From NCBI GenBank assembly GCA_963921345.3, contig CAWUFE020000007.1, forward strand, positions 1-64,000: a stretch of 64,000 nucleotides of DNA, read 5' to 3'. The position numbers were made by a program, and so were the translations under genes. Numbering within the stretch: position 1 is the first letter of the stretch; every line of letters begins with the position of its first letter. Positions 54,187 to 63,460 of this stretch are shown here, one piece after another. The notes beneath the pieces are model-generated. The model saw only the letters and a list, made by a program, of their open reading frames with translations, searched no databases and was not told where the DNA came from. This stretch comes from Hoeflea_A sp963921345. Lineage in GTDB: Bacteria; Pseudomonadota; Alphaproteobacteria; Rhizobiales; Rhizobiaceae.

Positions 54187-54672
54187 TCAAAGCTGTTCAA
54201 GCAATGCGGCGGCACCCGATACGACGGCTTCGCCCGGTGCGGGTTCCAGGTTGATTGCCTTGACCACCCGGTCTTCGACGATCATCGAATAGCGTTTCGA
54301 GCGGATGCCGAGCGTGCCCGCCGACAGATCCGTGTCCATGCCGATCGCCTTGGTGAAGGCGGCGTCCCAGTCTGCGAGAAAGCGGATCTTGCCTTCGCCC
54401 TGGGTCGCTTTGGCCCAGGCATCCATGACGAATGCATCGTTGACGGACAACACTGCGATGCCATCGACGCCCTTGGCCAGGATCGTCTCGCGGTTTTCCA
54501 GATAGCCGGGTACATGGACGTTTGAACAGGTGCCGGTAAAGGCGCCCGGCACGGCGAACAGCACGATCTTCTTGCCGGCGAAAATCTCGGAGACCGTTGC
54601 TTCGCTCATGCCGTCGGCGGTGGCTTCCTTGAGAGTCAGTTCTGGCAGGGTATCACCCACGGATATTGTCAT
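54187..54672 (-). CDS. Peroxiredoxin, Prx5 type
   Basis: The enzyme reduces hydroperoxides through a cysteine thiol. The 161-residue protein has the motif FAVPGAFTGTCSNVHVPGYL with peroxidatic Cys49; Prx5 proteins usually have FTPTC here, so the proline is replaced by Gly. It has no second cysteine, hence a 1-Cys type that needs an external thiol such as glutaredoxin. The ATG at 54672 is preceded by GGAGG; the upstream frame extension is not used. Confidence 0.9.
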   Translation of the reverse strand: MTISVGDTLPELTLKEATADGMSEATVSEIFAGKKIVLFAVPGAFTGTCSNVHVPGYLENRETILAKGVDGIAVLSVNDAFVMDAWAKATQGEGKIRFLADWDAAFTKAIGMDTDLSAGTLGIRSKRYSMIVEDRVVKAINLEPAPGEAVVSGAAALLEQL

Positions 54673-54776
54673 ATTCAGATCCTCCAATATCTGGCGGTTG
54701 GCCCATCCCCGCCGGTTAAGACGTTGCTACAGATAGACGATATTGCGGTCTTGTCGAGGGCGCTGCCGACAAAAAA

Positions 54777-55631
54777 TCACGGGATCCGGATCTGGGTTTC
54801 CATGCTGCGCTTCGCCGCTTTGACGAGCAGTTGCACCGACTGACCGGAGAGGCTCTGGCCCTCGGGCGAATCGACGATCGGAATGCGGAAGGTAGAGACC
54901 TCTCCGTCGTTTCCGGTGTTTTCCGGAATATCGAAATACCATCCGGATGGACCGGTCAGGAACACTTCGGTTTCGGCGTTTGGATCGGGATGGGCGACGG
55001 AAACGACCAGGGCGTCCTGGCTGTCGGAAAGGCCGCTGTCGACAATCCTGAATTCCTCGCCCGGCGCTTCCGGCAGCCCGGCATGTGCCTTCTCGACCAG
55101 ACGGGTTTCGAAACCGCTTGGCTCATGGTCGGCATCGATGGCGACGGAAAAATGCGTCTGAAACGGAATGCAGATGCTTTCGCATATGCCAAGGAAAACG
55201 TCGGCCTCGAGCACGCTCGCCTCTCCTGGGCGCTCCTGAGTCAGTGTCAGGGGAAAGGCGACGGGATAGGTGTATCCGGCCCAGATGGAATAGCCGTCGT
55301 CGACCCGCTCCGGTGGCGGAAATTCCAGTTTGAGGCCTTTGATGTTGGTGCTTCCGTCGATGCCCACCGAAGGTGGCACGCCGGCGTCGCCAGGATCGCG
55401 CCAATAGGTTTTCCAGCCGGGCAGTAGGTCGACGTCGAGAACCGCCCGTATGGTGCCTTCTTCATCGGGAGCGAGGGCCGTCAGCCGGATGCGGCCGCCC
55501 TCGGTCTCCACCCAGTCGCTCGATGCGGCCCTGGCGGCGTCAATGGACAGAATCAGCCCGCAGGAAAGGGCTGTGGCGACGAGGAGACCGCGCTTCGGTG
55601 TCCGCGGATCGGCTATCACTTTTTGTGTCAT
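54777..55631 (-). CDS. Secreted protein with DsbD N-terminal-like (thiol:disulfide interchange) domain
   Basis: The 284-residue product has a signal peptide (ALSCGLILSIDAARA) and a DsbD-alpha-like beta-sandwich with VETEGGRIRL, LLPGWKTYWRDPGDAG, AGYTYPVAFPL, and a CESICIPF pair of cysteines near residue 155, where DsbD-alpha has its redox cysteines. It lacks the membrane and thioredoxin-like domains of full DsbD, so it must work with another partner. It is divergent from yqgE. Confidence 0.8.
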   Translation of the reverse strand: MTQKVIADPRTPKRGLLVATALSCGLILSIDAARAASSDWVETEGGRIRLTALAPDEEGTIRAVLDVDLLPGWKTYWRDPGDAGVPPSVGIDGSTNIKGLKLEFPPPERVDDGYSIWAGYTYPVAFPLTLTQERPGEASVLEADVFLGICESICIPFQTHFSVAIDADHEPSGFETRLVEKAHAGLPEAPGEEFRIVDSGLSDSQDALVVSVAHPDPNAETEVFLTGPSGWYFDIPENTGNDGEVSTFRIPIVDSPEGQSLSGQSVQLLVKAAKRSMETQIRIP

Positions 55632-55799
55632 GGGCGGAAACTATCGCGCCGCGCGAGGCCATTCCAGTCACGACACCGCACATCGGCATCATTTTCAGGT
55701 GATCTTTCAATCTGCGCGGGAAAGCCGAATTGTGTTGTCGAATTGGGGCGGATTCAACCCGGCGGTTCCCTAGACGCGGTTCTTGCTCTAAGCTGAGGC

Positions 55800-56411
55800 A
55801 TGGATATTTTGCGCGAAAGCCTGCTCGGCGGGGGCGAAAGGGGCTGTCTCGACGGCCAGTTTCTGCTTGCCATGCCGGGACTGGACGACAGCAACTTCTC
55901 GCGCACTGTGATCTATGTCTGCGCCCACACAGACGACGGCGCCATCGGCTTCATCCTCAACCGTTCGAAATCCATATCTTTCGGCGAGTTGATGGTGCAG
56001 CTGGAGCTGATCAAGTCGGAGGACCTCATCGAGCTGCCGGCCTCGGCCAGCGAAGTGAGCGTGCAGTGCGGTGGCCCGGTCGATCCGGGCAGGGGATTCG
56101 TCCTGCATTCGGACGACTACCACAGCGAATCGACACTGCCGATCTCCGACGAAATCTGCCTGACGGCGACGGTCGACATTCTGCGCGCCATCACCCGCGA
56201 CAAGGGGCCGAAGCGGGCGACCATGATGCTCGGCTATTCCGGCTGGGGTGCCGGCCAGCTTGAAAACGAGGTCAGCGCCAATGGTTGGCTGACCTGTCCG
56301 GCCGATGACGACATCATTTTTGATCCGGACCTGGACGCAAAGTACAACGGCGCCTTCGCGGCCATGGGCATCGATCCGGCCATGCTTTCGCGCGACTGCG
56401 GCCAGGCCTGA
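55800..56411 (+). CDS. YqgE/AlgH family protein
   Basis: The 203-residue cytoplasmic protein matches the UPF0301 (YqgE/AlgH) family: FLLAMPGLDDSNFSRTVIYV, DDGAIGFILNRS, VQCGGPVDPGRGFVLHS and MLGYSGWGAGQLENEV. AlgH is reported to affect alginate regulation in Pseudomonas, but the biochemical role is not settled. It stands alone and converges on the c-di-GMP gene. Confidence 0.92.
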   Translation: MDILRESLLGGGERGCLDGQFLLAMPGLDDSNFSRTVIYVCAHTDDGAIGFILNRSKSISFGELMVQLELIKSEDLIELPASASEVSVQCGGPVDPGRGFVLHSDDYHSESTLPISDEICLTATVDILRAITRDKGPKRATMMLGYSGWGAGQLENEVSANGWLTCPADDDIIFDPDLDAKYNGAFAAMGIDPAMLSRDCGQA

Positions 56412-56426
56412 ACTCGACTGATTCGA

Positions 56427-59324
56427 CTACATTAACGGGAAATGCTCGCGCAGGAGCTTGAGCACCGCGGCCGCGCTGATCGGCGGGCCGAACAGGAAGC
56501 TTTGTGCGTAGTGGCAACCGAGTTCGGCGAGCTCTTCGGCATCCTCCTCCGTTTCGATCCCCTCGGCGATGATGGTCATGTCCAGCTCGCGCGCCATTGA
56601 AATGATTGACCGCAGCAGCACGATCTGCTTTTCGCTGGTGTCGCGCACCAGCGCCTGGTCGATCTTGATGGTGTCGAACGGAAACCGTGTCAGATAGGAC
56701 AGCGACGAGTGGCCCGTGCCGAAATCGTCGAGAGCCAGCTGCACGCCGATGTCCTTCAGCCGGGCCAGCACCCGGGAAGCCTGTTCCGGATTGTGCATGA
56801 CCACGGATTCGGTGAGTTCGAGCTTCAGATTGTGCGGCTTGCAGCCGGTCTTGGTCAGCACACCGCGAATGTCGGTATACAGATCGTTGCGCAGCAGCTG
56901 GGCGCTGGACAGATTGACCGACATGAAAACCGGGATCTGGCCGAGCGAGCGATACCAGGACGACACGTCCTCGCAGGCCTGTTCGAGCGCGTGCATGCCG
57001 AGCTGGTTGATCAGGTCGGAATTCTCGGCGATCGGAATGAACTCGGACGGCGGAATGTTGCCCTTGCGCGGATGATCCCAGCGCATCAGCGCTTCGAAGC
57101 CGGCGATTTCTGCCGTTTCGATATCGACGATCGGCTGGTAGACCATGCCGATTTCGTTGCGCTCCAGCGCCCGCCGCAGGTCCGATTCCATCTGCAGCCG
57201 GTCGGCGCCGGCGGCCCTGAAGGCGGGGCGGAACGGCTCGATGCGGTTGCCGCCGACGCGCTTGGCCTGGAACATGGCCAGTTCCGCATCCTTGACCAGT
57301 TCCAGCGGCGAGGATTGCTCGTCGACCCAGGTCACCAGTCCGATCGAGGCCGTCAGGATGATCTCCTGCTGGCCGAAATTGATCGGCACCATGATCGCCT
57401 TGGAGATGCCTTCGGCGAAGGCCGCCACCTTTGCCGCTTCCTGCTCCGACAGCAGGATCAGGCCGAACTGGTCGCCGCTGATGCGCGCCAGCGTGTCCTG
57501 CGGCTTCAACAGGCGCTTCAGACGCCGTGCGATGGTCAGCAGGATGGTGTCGCCGGCCGAGATTCCGAGCTCGTCATTGACATGCTTGAAGCGGTCGATG
57601 TCGATGGCAAAGATGGTCGGCCGGACGGATTCCTCGGCACTGGCGAGCGCAATGATCGCATCCAGCCGGTCGATGAACAGTTCGCGGTTGGGCAGGCCGG
57701 TCAGGTTGTCGTGAACGGCGTCGTGGAGCAGCCGCTCTTCCGAACTCTTCTGTTCGGTGACGTCGATCAGCGTGCCGACGCAACGGATGACCTCGCCGTC
57801 GGATCCGACCACGGGCCGCGCGCGCAATGTCAGCCAGTGGTAGTGACCGTCCTCGGCCCGAATGCGGAACTGGTGATTGATGCGGCCGCGCCGGTGTTCG
57901 AGCACCACGTCGAGTGTGGTTCGGAACCGGTCGCGGTCGTCCGGATGGATACGAGGCACCCAGTTGCGCGCCGGCCCGAACATGGAGCCGGGCGACAGGC
58001 CGAGCTGCCTGCTGACGTCGGGCATGGTGACGATGCGGTCGCGCGAGACGTCCCAGTCCCAGACGATGTCGCCGGAACCGGTGAGCGCCAGCGATTGCCG
58101 CTCGAGGTCGCTGAACAGGCCCTGATGGGCGCCGCCGCCGGCAAAGGCGTGCTGCATGACCGTAAAGCCGATCAAAAGCACGATCAGCACCAGGCCGCCG
58201 CCGAGCGCCGGCTGTACGATATCGTTGGCCAGCTGACCGGTGACCGTCAGCCAGGCGCCGAATATCCAGCAGATGATGAGCACCCAGGTCGGGATCAGCA
58301 TGATCGCCCGGTCGAACCGGTTGAGCCCGAGATAGGCGATCAGGCCGGTGCCGGCCACCACCGTGGCCGCAAAGGAGAACCGGGCGATGCCAGTGGCGAT
58401 CGCCGGGTCATAGATGGCCACGCCCGACAGGATCGCAAGGCCAACGATCCAGGTCAGCGTGGCGAAGCTCAGATTGGTGTGCCAGCGATTGAGGTTCAGA
58501 TAGGTGAAGAGGAAAATCACCAGGCCGGCAGCCAGGGTGATTTCCGTGCCGGCGCGCCAGATGCGCTCGTCGGTTGGTGTCGTCTGAACGAGCTTGGACA
58601 GGAAGCCGAAATCGACACAGATATAGGCCAGGACGGCCCAGGCGAGGGCGGCTGTCGCCGGCAGCACCGACGTGCCCTTGACGACGAACAGGATGGTCAG
58701 GAACACCGCCAGCAGGCCGGCAATGCCCAGCACGATGCCCTTGTAGAGGGTGAAGGAGTTGATGGTGTCCTTGTAGGCCTCCGGCTCCCAAAGATAGATC
58801 TGTGGCAGCTCTGGCGAGGACAGTTCGGCGACGAAGGTGATGATGGCGCCCGGATTGAGGGTCAGCAGGAACACGTCCGCCTCGTCGCTCGGCAGCCGGT
58901 CGAGCGCGAAACCCTCGCTCGGCGTGATCGACACGATCCGTTCTGATCCGAGATCGGGCCAGAACAGCCCGGAATCCACCAGCCTGAAATGCGGCGCGAC
59001 GATCAGCCGGTCGAGCTGTTCGTCGGAAACGTTGGCCAGAGCGAAGACCGCCCAGTCGCCGGTGTGGTTGGGCGAACTCGCTCGTATCTCGATGCGCCGG
59101 ACAATGCCGTCCGCATCCGGTGCCGTCGATGTCTGAAAGGCATTGCCGCGCTGCTGGTTGACCTGGGTGGTGGCGGTCAGGTCGAGCGCCGTGTCGTCGC
59201 GGGAGATCTTGACGGGCTCGGCGGCGTGGGTCGCGACAGCGGCAAACAGGATGGCGATCAGCGCCAGCAGGCCGTGCAGAAGCGGCCGCACCGGTGAGCC
59301 CGTCCAGTTGGAACCACCACGCAT
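56427..59324 (-). CDS. Membrane GGDEF-EAL c-di-GMP protein with PAS domain; GGDEF motif degenerate
   Basis: The 965-residue product has a signal peptide (HGLLALIAILFAAVATHAA), a periplasmic sensor domain (to about residue 185), about seven membrane helices (to about 400), a PAS domain near WDWDVSRDRIVTM, then GGDEF and EAL domains. The cyclase motif reads SGDQF, so it should not make c-di-GMP, though it may bind GTP. The EAL part has FEALMRWDHP, DDFGTGHSSLSYL and AEGIETEEDAEEL, so phosphodiesterase activity is likely. I start at the ATG at 59324. It probably controls motility or biofilm. Confidence 0.9.
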   Translation of the reverse strand: MRGGSNWTGSPVRPLLHGLLALIAILFAAVATHAAEPVKISRDDTALDLTATTQVNQQRGNAFQTSTAPDADGIVRRIEIRASSPNHTGDWAVFALANVSDEQLDRLIVAPHFRLVDSGLFWPDLGSERIVSITPSEGFALDRLPSDEADVFLLTLNPGAIITFVAELSSPELPQIYLWEPEAYKDTINSFTLYKGIVLGIAGLLAVFLTILFVVKGTSVLPATAALAWAVLAYICVDFGFLSKLVQTTPTDERIWRAGTEITLAAGLVIFLFTYLNLNRWHTNLSFATLTWIVGLAILSGVAIYDPAIATGIARFSFAATVVAGTGLIAYLGLNRFDRAIMLIPTWVLIICWIFGAWLTVTGQLANDIVQPALGGGLVLIVLLIGFTVMQHAFAGGGAHQGLFSDLERQSLALTGSGDIVWDWDVSRDRIVTMPDVSRQLGLSPGSMFGPARNWVPRIHPDDRDRFRTTLDVVLEHRRGRINHQFRIRAEDGHYHWLTLRARPVVGSDGEVIRCVGTLIDVTEQKSSEERLLHDAVHDNLTGLPNRELFIDRLDAIIALASAEESVRPTIFAIDIDRFKHVNDELGISAGDTILLTIARRLKRLLKPQDTLARISGDQFGLILLSEQEAAKVAAFAEGISKAIMVPINFGQQEIILTASIGLVTWVDEQSSPLELVKDAELAMFQAKRVGGNRIEPFRPAFRAAGADRLQMESDLRRALERNEIGMVYQPIVDIETAEIAGFEALMRWDHPRKGNIPPSEFIPIAENSDLINQLGMHALEQACEDVSSWYRSLGQIPVFMSVNLSSAQLLRNDLYTDIRGVLTKTGCKPHNLKLELTESVVMHNPEQASRVLARLKDIGVQLALDDFGTGHSSLSYLTRFPFDTIKIDQALVRDTSEKQIVLLRSIISMARELDMTIIAEGIETEEDAEELAELGCHYAQSFLFGPPISAAAVLKLLREHFPLM

Positions 59325-59338
59325 CTCGTCAACCCGAT

Positions 59339-59953
59339 CTAACGCGGCCCGCCGAGCGGACCGTTGCCGTCTGCGGCGTCGCCGTCGAGCAGGGCGTAGA
59401 GGTGATGGTCGCGCCATTCGCCATTGATTTTCAAATACCCCCTCAGATAGCCTTCATACTTAAAATTGGCCTTTTCAAGGAGCCTGACGGAACGCTTGTT
59501 GTCCGGAATACAGGCAGCTTCGATCCTGTGCAACCTCAGGGTTCCGAAGATGTACGGGATGGCAGCGTCGAGACCGGCCAGCATGAGGCCGCGCCCGGCC
59601 GCTTCCTCGGCCATCCAGTAACCGATCATGCAGCTTTGCGCGGCGGCGCGCCGGATATTGCCGATGTTGAGGCCGCCGATGAGCCGGTCGTTTTCCGAGG
59701 TGAACAGGAACAGCGGCACGGCGGCGCCGCTGGCGAAATCCTGCTCATAGCGGTTAATGCGGCGAAAAAACGACCTTCGGGTGAGGTCGTCCGCCGGCCA
59801 GGTCGGTTCCCACGGCTCGAGAAAACGCCGGCTGGCGCCGCGCACCTCCGACCAGACGCGATAATCGCGCCGCTGGGGAAATCGTAGGTATACGCCGTCG
59901 CCGCTCAGATGCGGCGTATTCGGCCGTCTTGTCAGCAGACGAAGGGCAGACAC
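59339..59953 (-). CDS. GNAT N-acetyltransferase, RimJ/RimL type
   Basis: RimJ-type enzymes acetylate the alpha-amino group of proteins. The 204-residue protein has SENDRLIGGLNIGNIRRA, the acetyl-CoA site IGYWMAEEAAGRGLMLAGL, and HRIEAACIPDNKRSVRLLEKANF at the end, split here by position. It starts with GTG at 59953, 2 bases after the M16 peptidase stop, so it is in the same operon. Confidence 0.9.
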   Translation of the reverse strand: MSALRLLTRRPNTPHLSGDGVYLRFPQRRDYRVWSEVRGASRRFLEPWEPTWPADDLTRRSFFRRINRYEQDFASGAAVPLFLFTSENDRLIGGLNIGNIRRAAAQSCMIGYWMAEEAAGRGLMLAGLDAAIPYIFGTLRLHRIEAACIPDNKRSVRLLEKANFKYEGYLRGYLKINGEWRDHHLYALLDGDAADGNGPLGGPR

Positions 59954-59955
59954 TG

Positions 59956-61251
59956 TTATCCCGCAGCCGCCTGACGTACGCGGTTTTCGGAGAGACCTGC
60001 GGCGATCTCGGCGAGCGGCTGCAATTTGTCCAGCGGCCCGACGGCCGACATGGTGATCGGCGTGTCGAAGAACAGCCGGCCCGAGAGGTCGGTCAGCCTC
60101 TGTGGCGTGATGTTGGCGAGACGGTCCATCAACTCCTCATTGGGAATCGGCCGCCCGAACAGCAGCATCTGGCGGGCGATCTGGCTGGCCCGAGCCGCGG
60201 GGCTTTCATGGGCCATCAGCAACCCGGCGCGGAACTGCGCCCGCGCGCGCTCGATTTCGGAGTTGTCGACATGATCGGCCACCTTGCGCAGCTCGTCGAC
60301 GATGACGGGGATCAGTTCCGGAACATCCTCTTCGCCGGTGGCCGCGTGCACGCCGAAGACGCCGGTGTCGGAAAAACCCCAGTGGAGTGCATAGACGGAA
60401 TAGCAGAGGCCGCGATGTTCGCGCACTTCCTGGAACAGCCGCGACGACATGCCGCCGCCCAGCACATTGGCGAGGATCTGCGACGCGTAGAAGTCGCGCA
60501 CATGGTAGGCACGTCCTTCGAAGCCGATCAGCAGCTGCACGTCCATGAGGTCGCGCTTTTCGCGATAGTCGCCTCCGGTGTAGTTCGCCTGCGGCTGGTC
60601 CAGATGATCTTCACTGGCCGTCGGAACGGCCGCAAAGCGATCTTCGGCCATGCGCACCAGAGCGTCGTGCTCGATGGCGCCCGCCGCCACGATGATCATC
60701 CGGTCGGCTGTGTAGTTGCGCCGAAGATAGCGACGGATCTGATCGGGCGTGAAGGACTGAACGGTCTCCGGCGTGCCGAGGATCGAGCGACCGATGGTCT
60801 GGTCGCGGAATGCGGTCGAGGAGAACTTGTCGAACACCACGTCGTCGGGGGTGTCCATGGCCGCGCCGATTTCCTGCAGGATCACGTGTTTTTCGCGGGA
60901 AAGTTCGGTGTTGTCGAGCACCGAGTCGGTCAGGATGTCTGCCAGGATGTCGACGGCCAGCGGCACGTGGTCCTTGAGGATCCGGGCGTAGTAGGAGGTC
61001 GTTTCCACCGATGTCGCGGCATTGACTTCGCCGCCGACATTCTCGATTTCCTCGGCGATCTGACGGGCCGACCGCCGGTGCGTACCCTTGAACGCCATGT
61101 GCTCCAGAAGATGCGCGATGCCGTGTTCGTCGGTCGTTTCGTCACGCGATCCTGATTTGATCCAGACGCCGAGAGCAACACTCTCGAGATGCGGCATGTT
61201 TTCCGTAACTACCGTCAACCCGCTCTCCAGGCGGGTGCACTCTACTGTCAT
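59956..61251 (-). CDS. M16 family zinc peptidase (processing-peptidase-like)
   Basis: The 431-residue protein resembles the mitochondrial processing peptidase beta subunit. It has the inverted zinc motif in HGIAHLLEHMAFKGT (HLLEH) and a distal Glu in EIENVGGEVNAATSVETTSYY, then the second half with LGGGMSSRLFQEVREHRGLCY. It is cytoplasmic or membrane-associated, with no signal seen. It follows thrC and precedes the GNAT gene. Confidence 0.93.
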   Translation of the reverse strand: MTVECTRLESGLTVVTENMPHLESVALGVWIKSGSRDETTDEHGIAHLLEHMAFKGTHRRSARQIAEEIENVGGEVNAATSVETTSYYARILKDHVPLAVDILADILTDSVLDNTELSREKHVILQEIGAAMDTPDDVVFDKFSSTAFRDQTIGRSILGTPETVQSFTPDQIRRYLRRNYTADRMIIVAAGAIEHDALVRMAEDRFAAVPTASEDHLDQPQANYTGGDYREKRDLMDVQLLIGFEGRAYHVRDFYASQILANVLGGGMSSRLFQEVREHRGLCYSVYALHWGFSDTGVFGVHAATGEEDVPELIPVIVDELRKVADHVDNSEIERARAQFRAGLLMAHESPAARASQIARQMLLFGRPIPNEELMDRLANITPQRLTDLSGRLFFDTPITMSAVGPLDKLQPLAEIAAGLSENRVRQAAAG

Positions 61252-61266
61252 AAGGTCGTCCGATTA

Positions 61267-62664
61267 CTACTCTGCAGCGCGTGCATTTCGGGCAATGTAG
61301 GTCTCGACGCTGTCGAGATCAGGCTGCAATACATCAAATGTCTCCTCCCGATGCATGAGATCAGAGAGCCATGACGGAAGGGCCGGGTCAATACCGGAGG
61401 CCGATTTTACTGCGTCCGGGAACTTGGCCGGATGCGCCGTCGCCAGCGTGACCATGGGGGCCCGCGGTTTTTCGAAGCGCTGTGCCACGAAAAACCCGGT
61501 CGCGGTATGCGGATCGAGCAGGTAGCCGCTGGCTTCCAGCGTCTCGCGAATGGTCGCCGCGGCCTGTTTCCGCGTCGCTTTGGCGGCGGAGAAATCCTTG
61601 CGAATGGCCTTGAGCGGCGGCGTGTCGATCGCGAAGCTTCCCGACTGCGAAAGGCCGGACATCCACGACCGCACGGATGCGCTGTCCCGACCGGTCGCCT
61701 CGAACAGCAGCCGCTCGAAATTCGACGAGATCTGGATATCCATCGACGGCGAGGTGGTTGCCACCACGTCGCGCATCTCGTAGCGGCCGGTGCGCAGCGT
61801 CCGTGCCAGGATGTCGTTCTCGTTGGTCGCCACCACCAGCTTGGCGATGGGCAGGCCCATGCGCTTGGCGCAATATCCGGCGAAGATGTCGCCGAAATTG
61901 CCGGTGGGGACGGTAAACGAGACCTTTCTGTCCGGTGCGCCCAAGGTCACGGCCGCGGTGAAGTAGTAGACGATCTGGGCCATGATGCGCGCCCAGTTGA
62001 TCGAGTTGACGCCGGAGAGTTTCACACGGTCCCGAAACTCACCGTGATTGAACATCGCCTTCACCAGGTTCTGGCAGTCGTCGAAATTCCCTTCGATGGC
62101 CAGAGCCCGAACATTGGAGGCACCCGACGTGGTCATCTGCCGCTGCTGGACCGGGGAAACGCGGTTGTTCGGGAAAAGGATGAAGATATCCGTATTGTCG
62201 CGGCCCGCGAAGGCGTCGATGGCAGCGCCGCCGGTATCGCCCGAGGTGGCGCCGACAATCGTGGCGCGTTCGCCGCGCTGCTGAAGCACATGGTCCATCA
62301 GCCGAGCCAGCAATTGCATGGCGACGTCCTTGAAGGCCAGTGTCGGTCCGTGGAACAGCTCCATGATGAAGCTGTTGGCGCCCGACTGCACCAGCGGCAC
62401 GATGGCCGGATGCCGAAACGTCGCATAGGCCGCCTCGATCATCGACCGGAATTCCTCGGCCTCGAAGTCGTCCTCGACGAATGGCCAGAGCACCTCGAAG
62501 GCGATGTCCTGGTAGCTCTTGCCGCGCAACGCGCGGATGTCTTTCCTGGAAAATTGCGGCCATTCGGCCGGCAGATAGAGACCGCCATCGCGGGCGAGAC
62601 CGGTCAGCAACGCATCGCTGAAGCCCAGAACCGGGGCTTCACCCCTCGACGAGATGTATTGCAC
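61267..62664 (-). CDS. thrC: Threonine synthase
   Basis: ThrC makes threonine from O-phosphohomoserine with PLP. The 465-residue product begins VQYISSRGEAPVLGFSDALL, has the PLP-lysine in HGPTLAFKDVAMQLLARL, GATSGDTGGAAI, and VPTGNFGDIFAGYCAKRMG. The GTG at 62664 after AGGA gives this typical opening; the frame is open for 39 codons further upstream with no family sequence. It completes threonine synthesis with thrB at 52760. Confidence 0.96.
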   Translation of the reverse strand: MQYISSRGEAPVLGFSDALLTGLARDGGLYLPAEWPQFSRKDIRALRGKSYQDIAFEVLWPFVEDDFEAEEFRSMIEAAYATFRHPAIVPLVQSGANSFIMELFHGPTLAFKDVAMQLLARLMDHVLQQRGERATIVGATSGDTGGAAIDAFAGRDNTDIFILFPNNRVSPVQQRQMTTSGASNVRALAIEGNFDDCQNLVKAMFNHGEFRDRVKLSGVNSINWARIMAQIVYYFTAAVTLGAPDRKVSFTVPTGNFGDIFAGYCAKRMGLPIAKLVVATNENDILARTLRTGRYEMRDVVATTSPSMDIQISSNFERLLFEATGRDSASVRSWMSGLSQSGSFAIDTPPLKAIRKDFSAAKATRKQAAATIRETLEASGYLLDPHTATGFFVAQRFEKPRAPMVTLATAHPAKFPDAVKSASGIDPALPSWLSDLMHREETFDVLQPDLDSVETYIARNARAAE

Positions 62665-62820
62665 GGTGGTGTCCTGTTGGTTTGGACCTGTTGAGGTATA
62701 GCGCCGCGCTGGTATAGAACATCGCCAAGACTCGTGGAAGTCCCGATTTGCGACGACCACAAAATGGTCCAGCTTGGTCATTAACCGGGCCGGATTGGCA
62801 TACTAGAGGGATGGGATGCA

Positions 62821-63396
62821 GTGACTTTCAAGTCGGTTCGTGTGGCGGCCACAATCTCGATTATGGCGCTGGTCGCCGGGTGCAATTCATCGAACGGTCT
62901 CGGCGGGTTGCAGATCGGCCAAAACGAAAAGGCCGAAGCGGAGCAGGGTGTCGATCCGAAGCTCGGCGCCAAGGTGGTCCAGGGCAGCTGCCCGCGGATT
63001 ACCCTGCGCGACGGCACCGCCTATCTGAGGAAATACGAGCGGGGCGGCGAGGACGACCCGGAGAAGGTTCTGTTCCAGGCGGCGATTGCCGACACCACGC
63101 GTCAGTGTTCGATCACCGGCGATCAGATGACCATCAATGTTGTGGTGGCGGGGCGCGCCGCGGCCGGGCCGGCCGGCAAGCCGGGAACGATCAAGATGCC
63201 GATCCGCGTGGTCGTACTGGAAAACAACAGCAATCGGGTTCTCTATTCGGAACTCACCGATTTCGAGACTACCCTTCCGGAGGGCAACCCCACCACACAG
63301 TTCCTGTTCAGCAAGCCCGACGTTACCATCCCGATCGCCGACTCCCGGCGCGTCAGGGTGTTCGTCGGCTTCGACGAGGGGCCGCCGACCGGGTAG
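62821..63396 (+). CDS. Putative lipoprotein of unknown function
   Basis: The 191-residue product has a signal peptide with lipobox ALVAGC at about residue 20, so it is lipid-anchored. The mature part has two further cysteines (GSCPRITLRDG and RQCSITG) and a C-terminal region of beta-rich sequence. It begins with GTG at 62821. It is divergent from thrC. I know no function; similar lipoproteins occur in other Hyphomicrobiales. Confidence 0.75.
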   Translation: MTFKSVRVAATISIMALVAGCNSSNGLGGLQIGQNEKAEAEQGVDPKLGAKVVQGSCPRITLRDGTAYLRKYERGGEDDPEKVLFQAAIADTTRQCSITGDQMTINVVVAGRAAAGPAGKPGTIKMPIRVVVLENNSNRVLYSELTDFETTLPEGNPTTQFLFSKPDVTIPIADSRRVRVFVGFDEGPPTG

Positions 63397-63460
63397 GACC
63401 GCCGAAAGGCAGGCGCGGTCAGATGCTTGCCTTTCGATCCTGAATCAAGCTGCGAAGCGT

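Noticed and set aside
56709..58946. Plus-strand open frame of 745 codons
   Set aside because: It is antisense to the GGDEF-EAL gene and has no family sequence.
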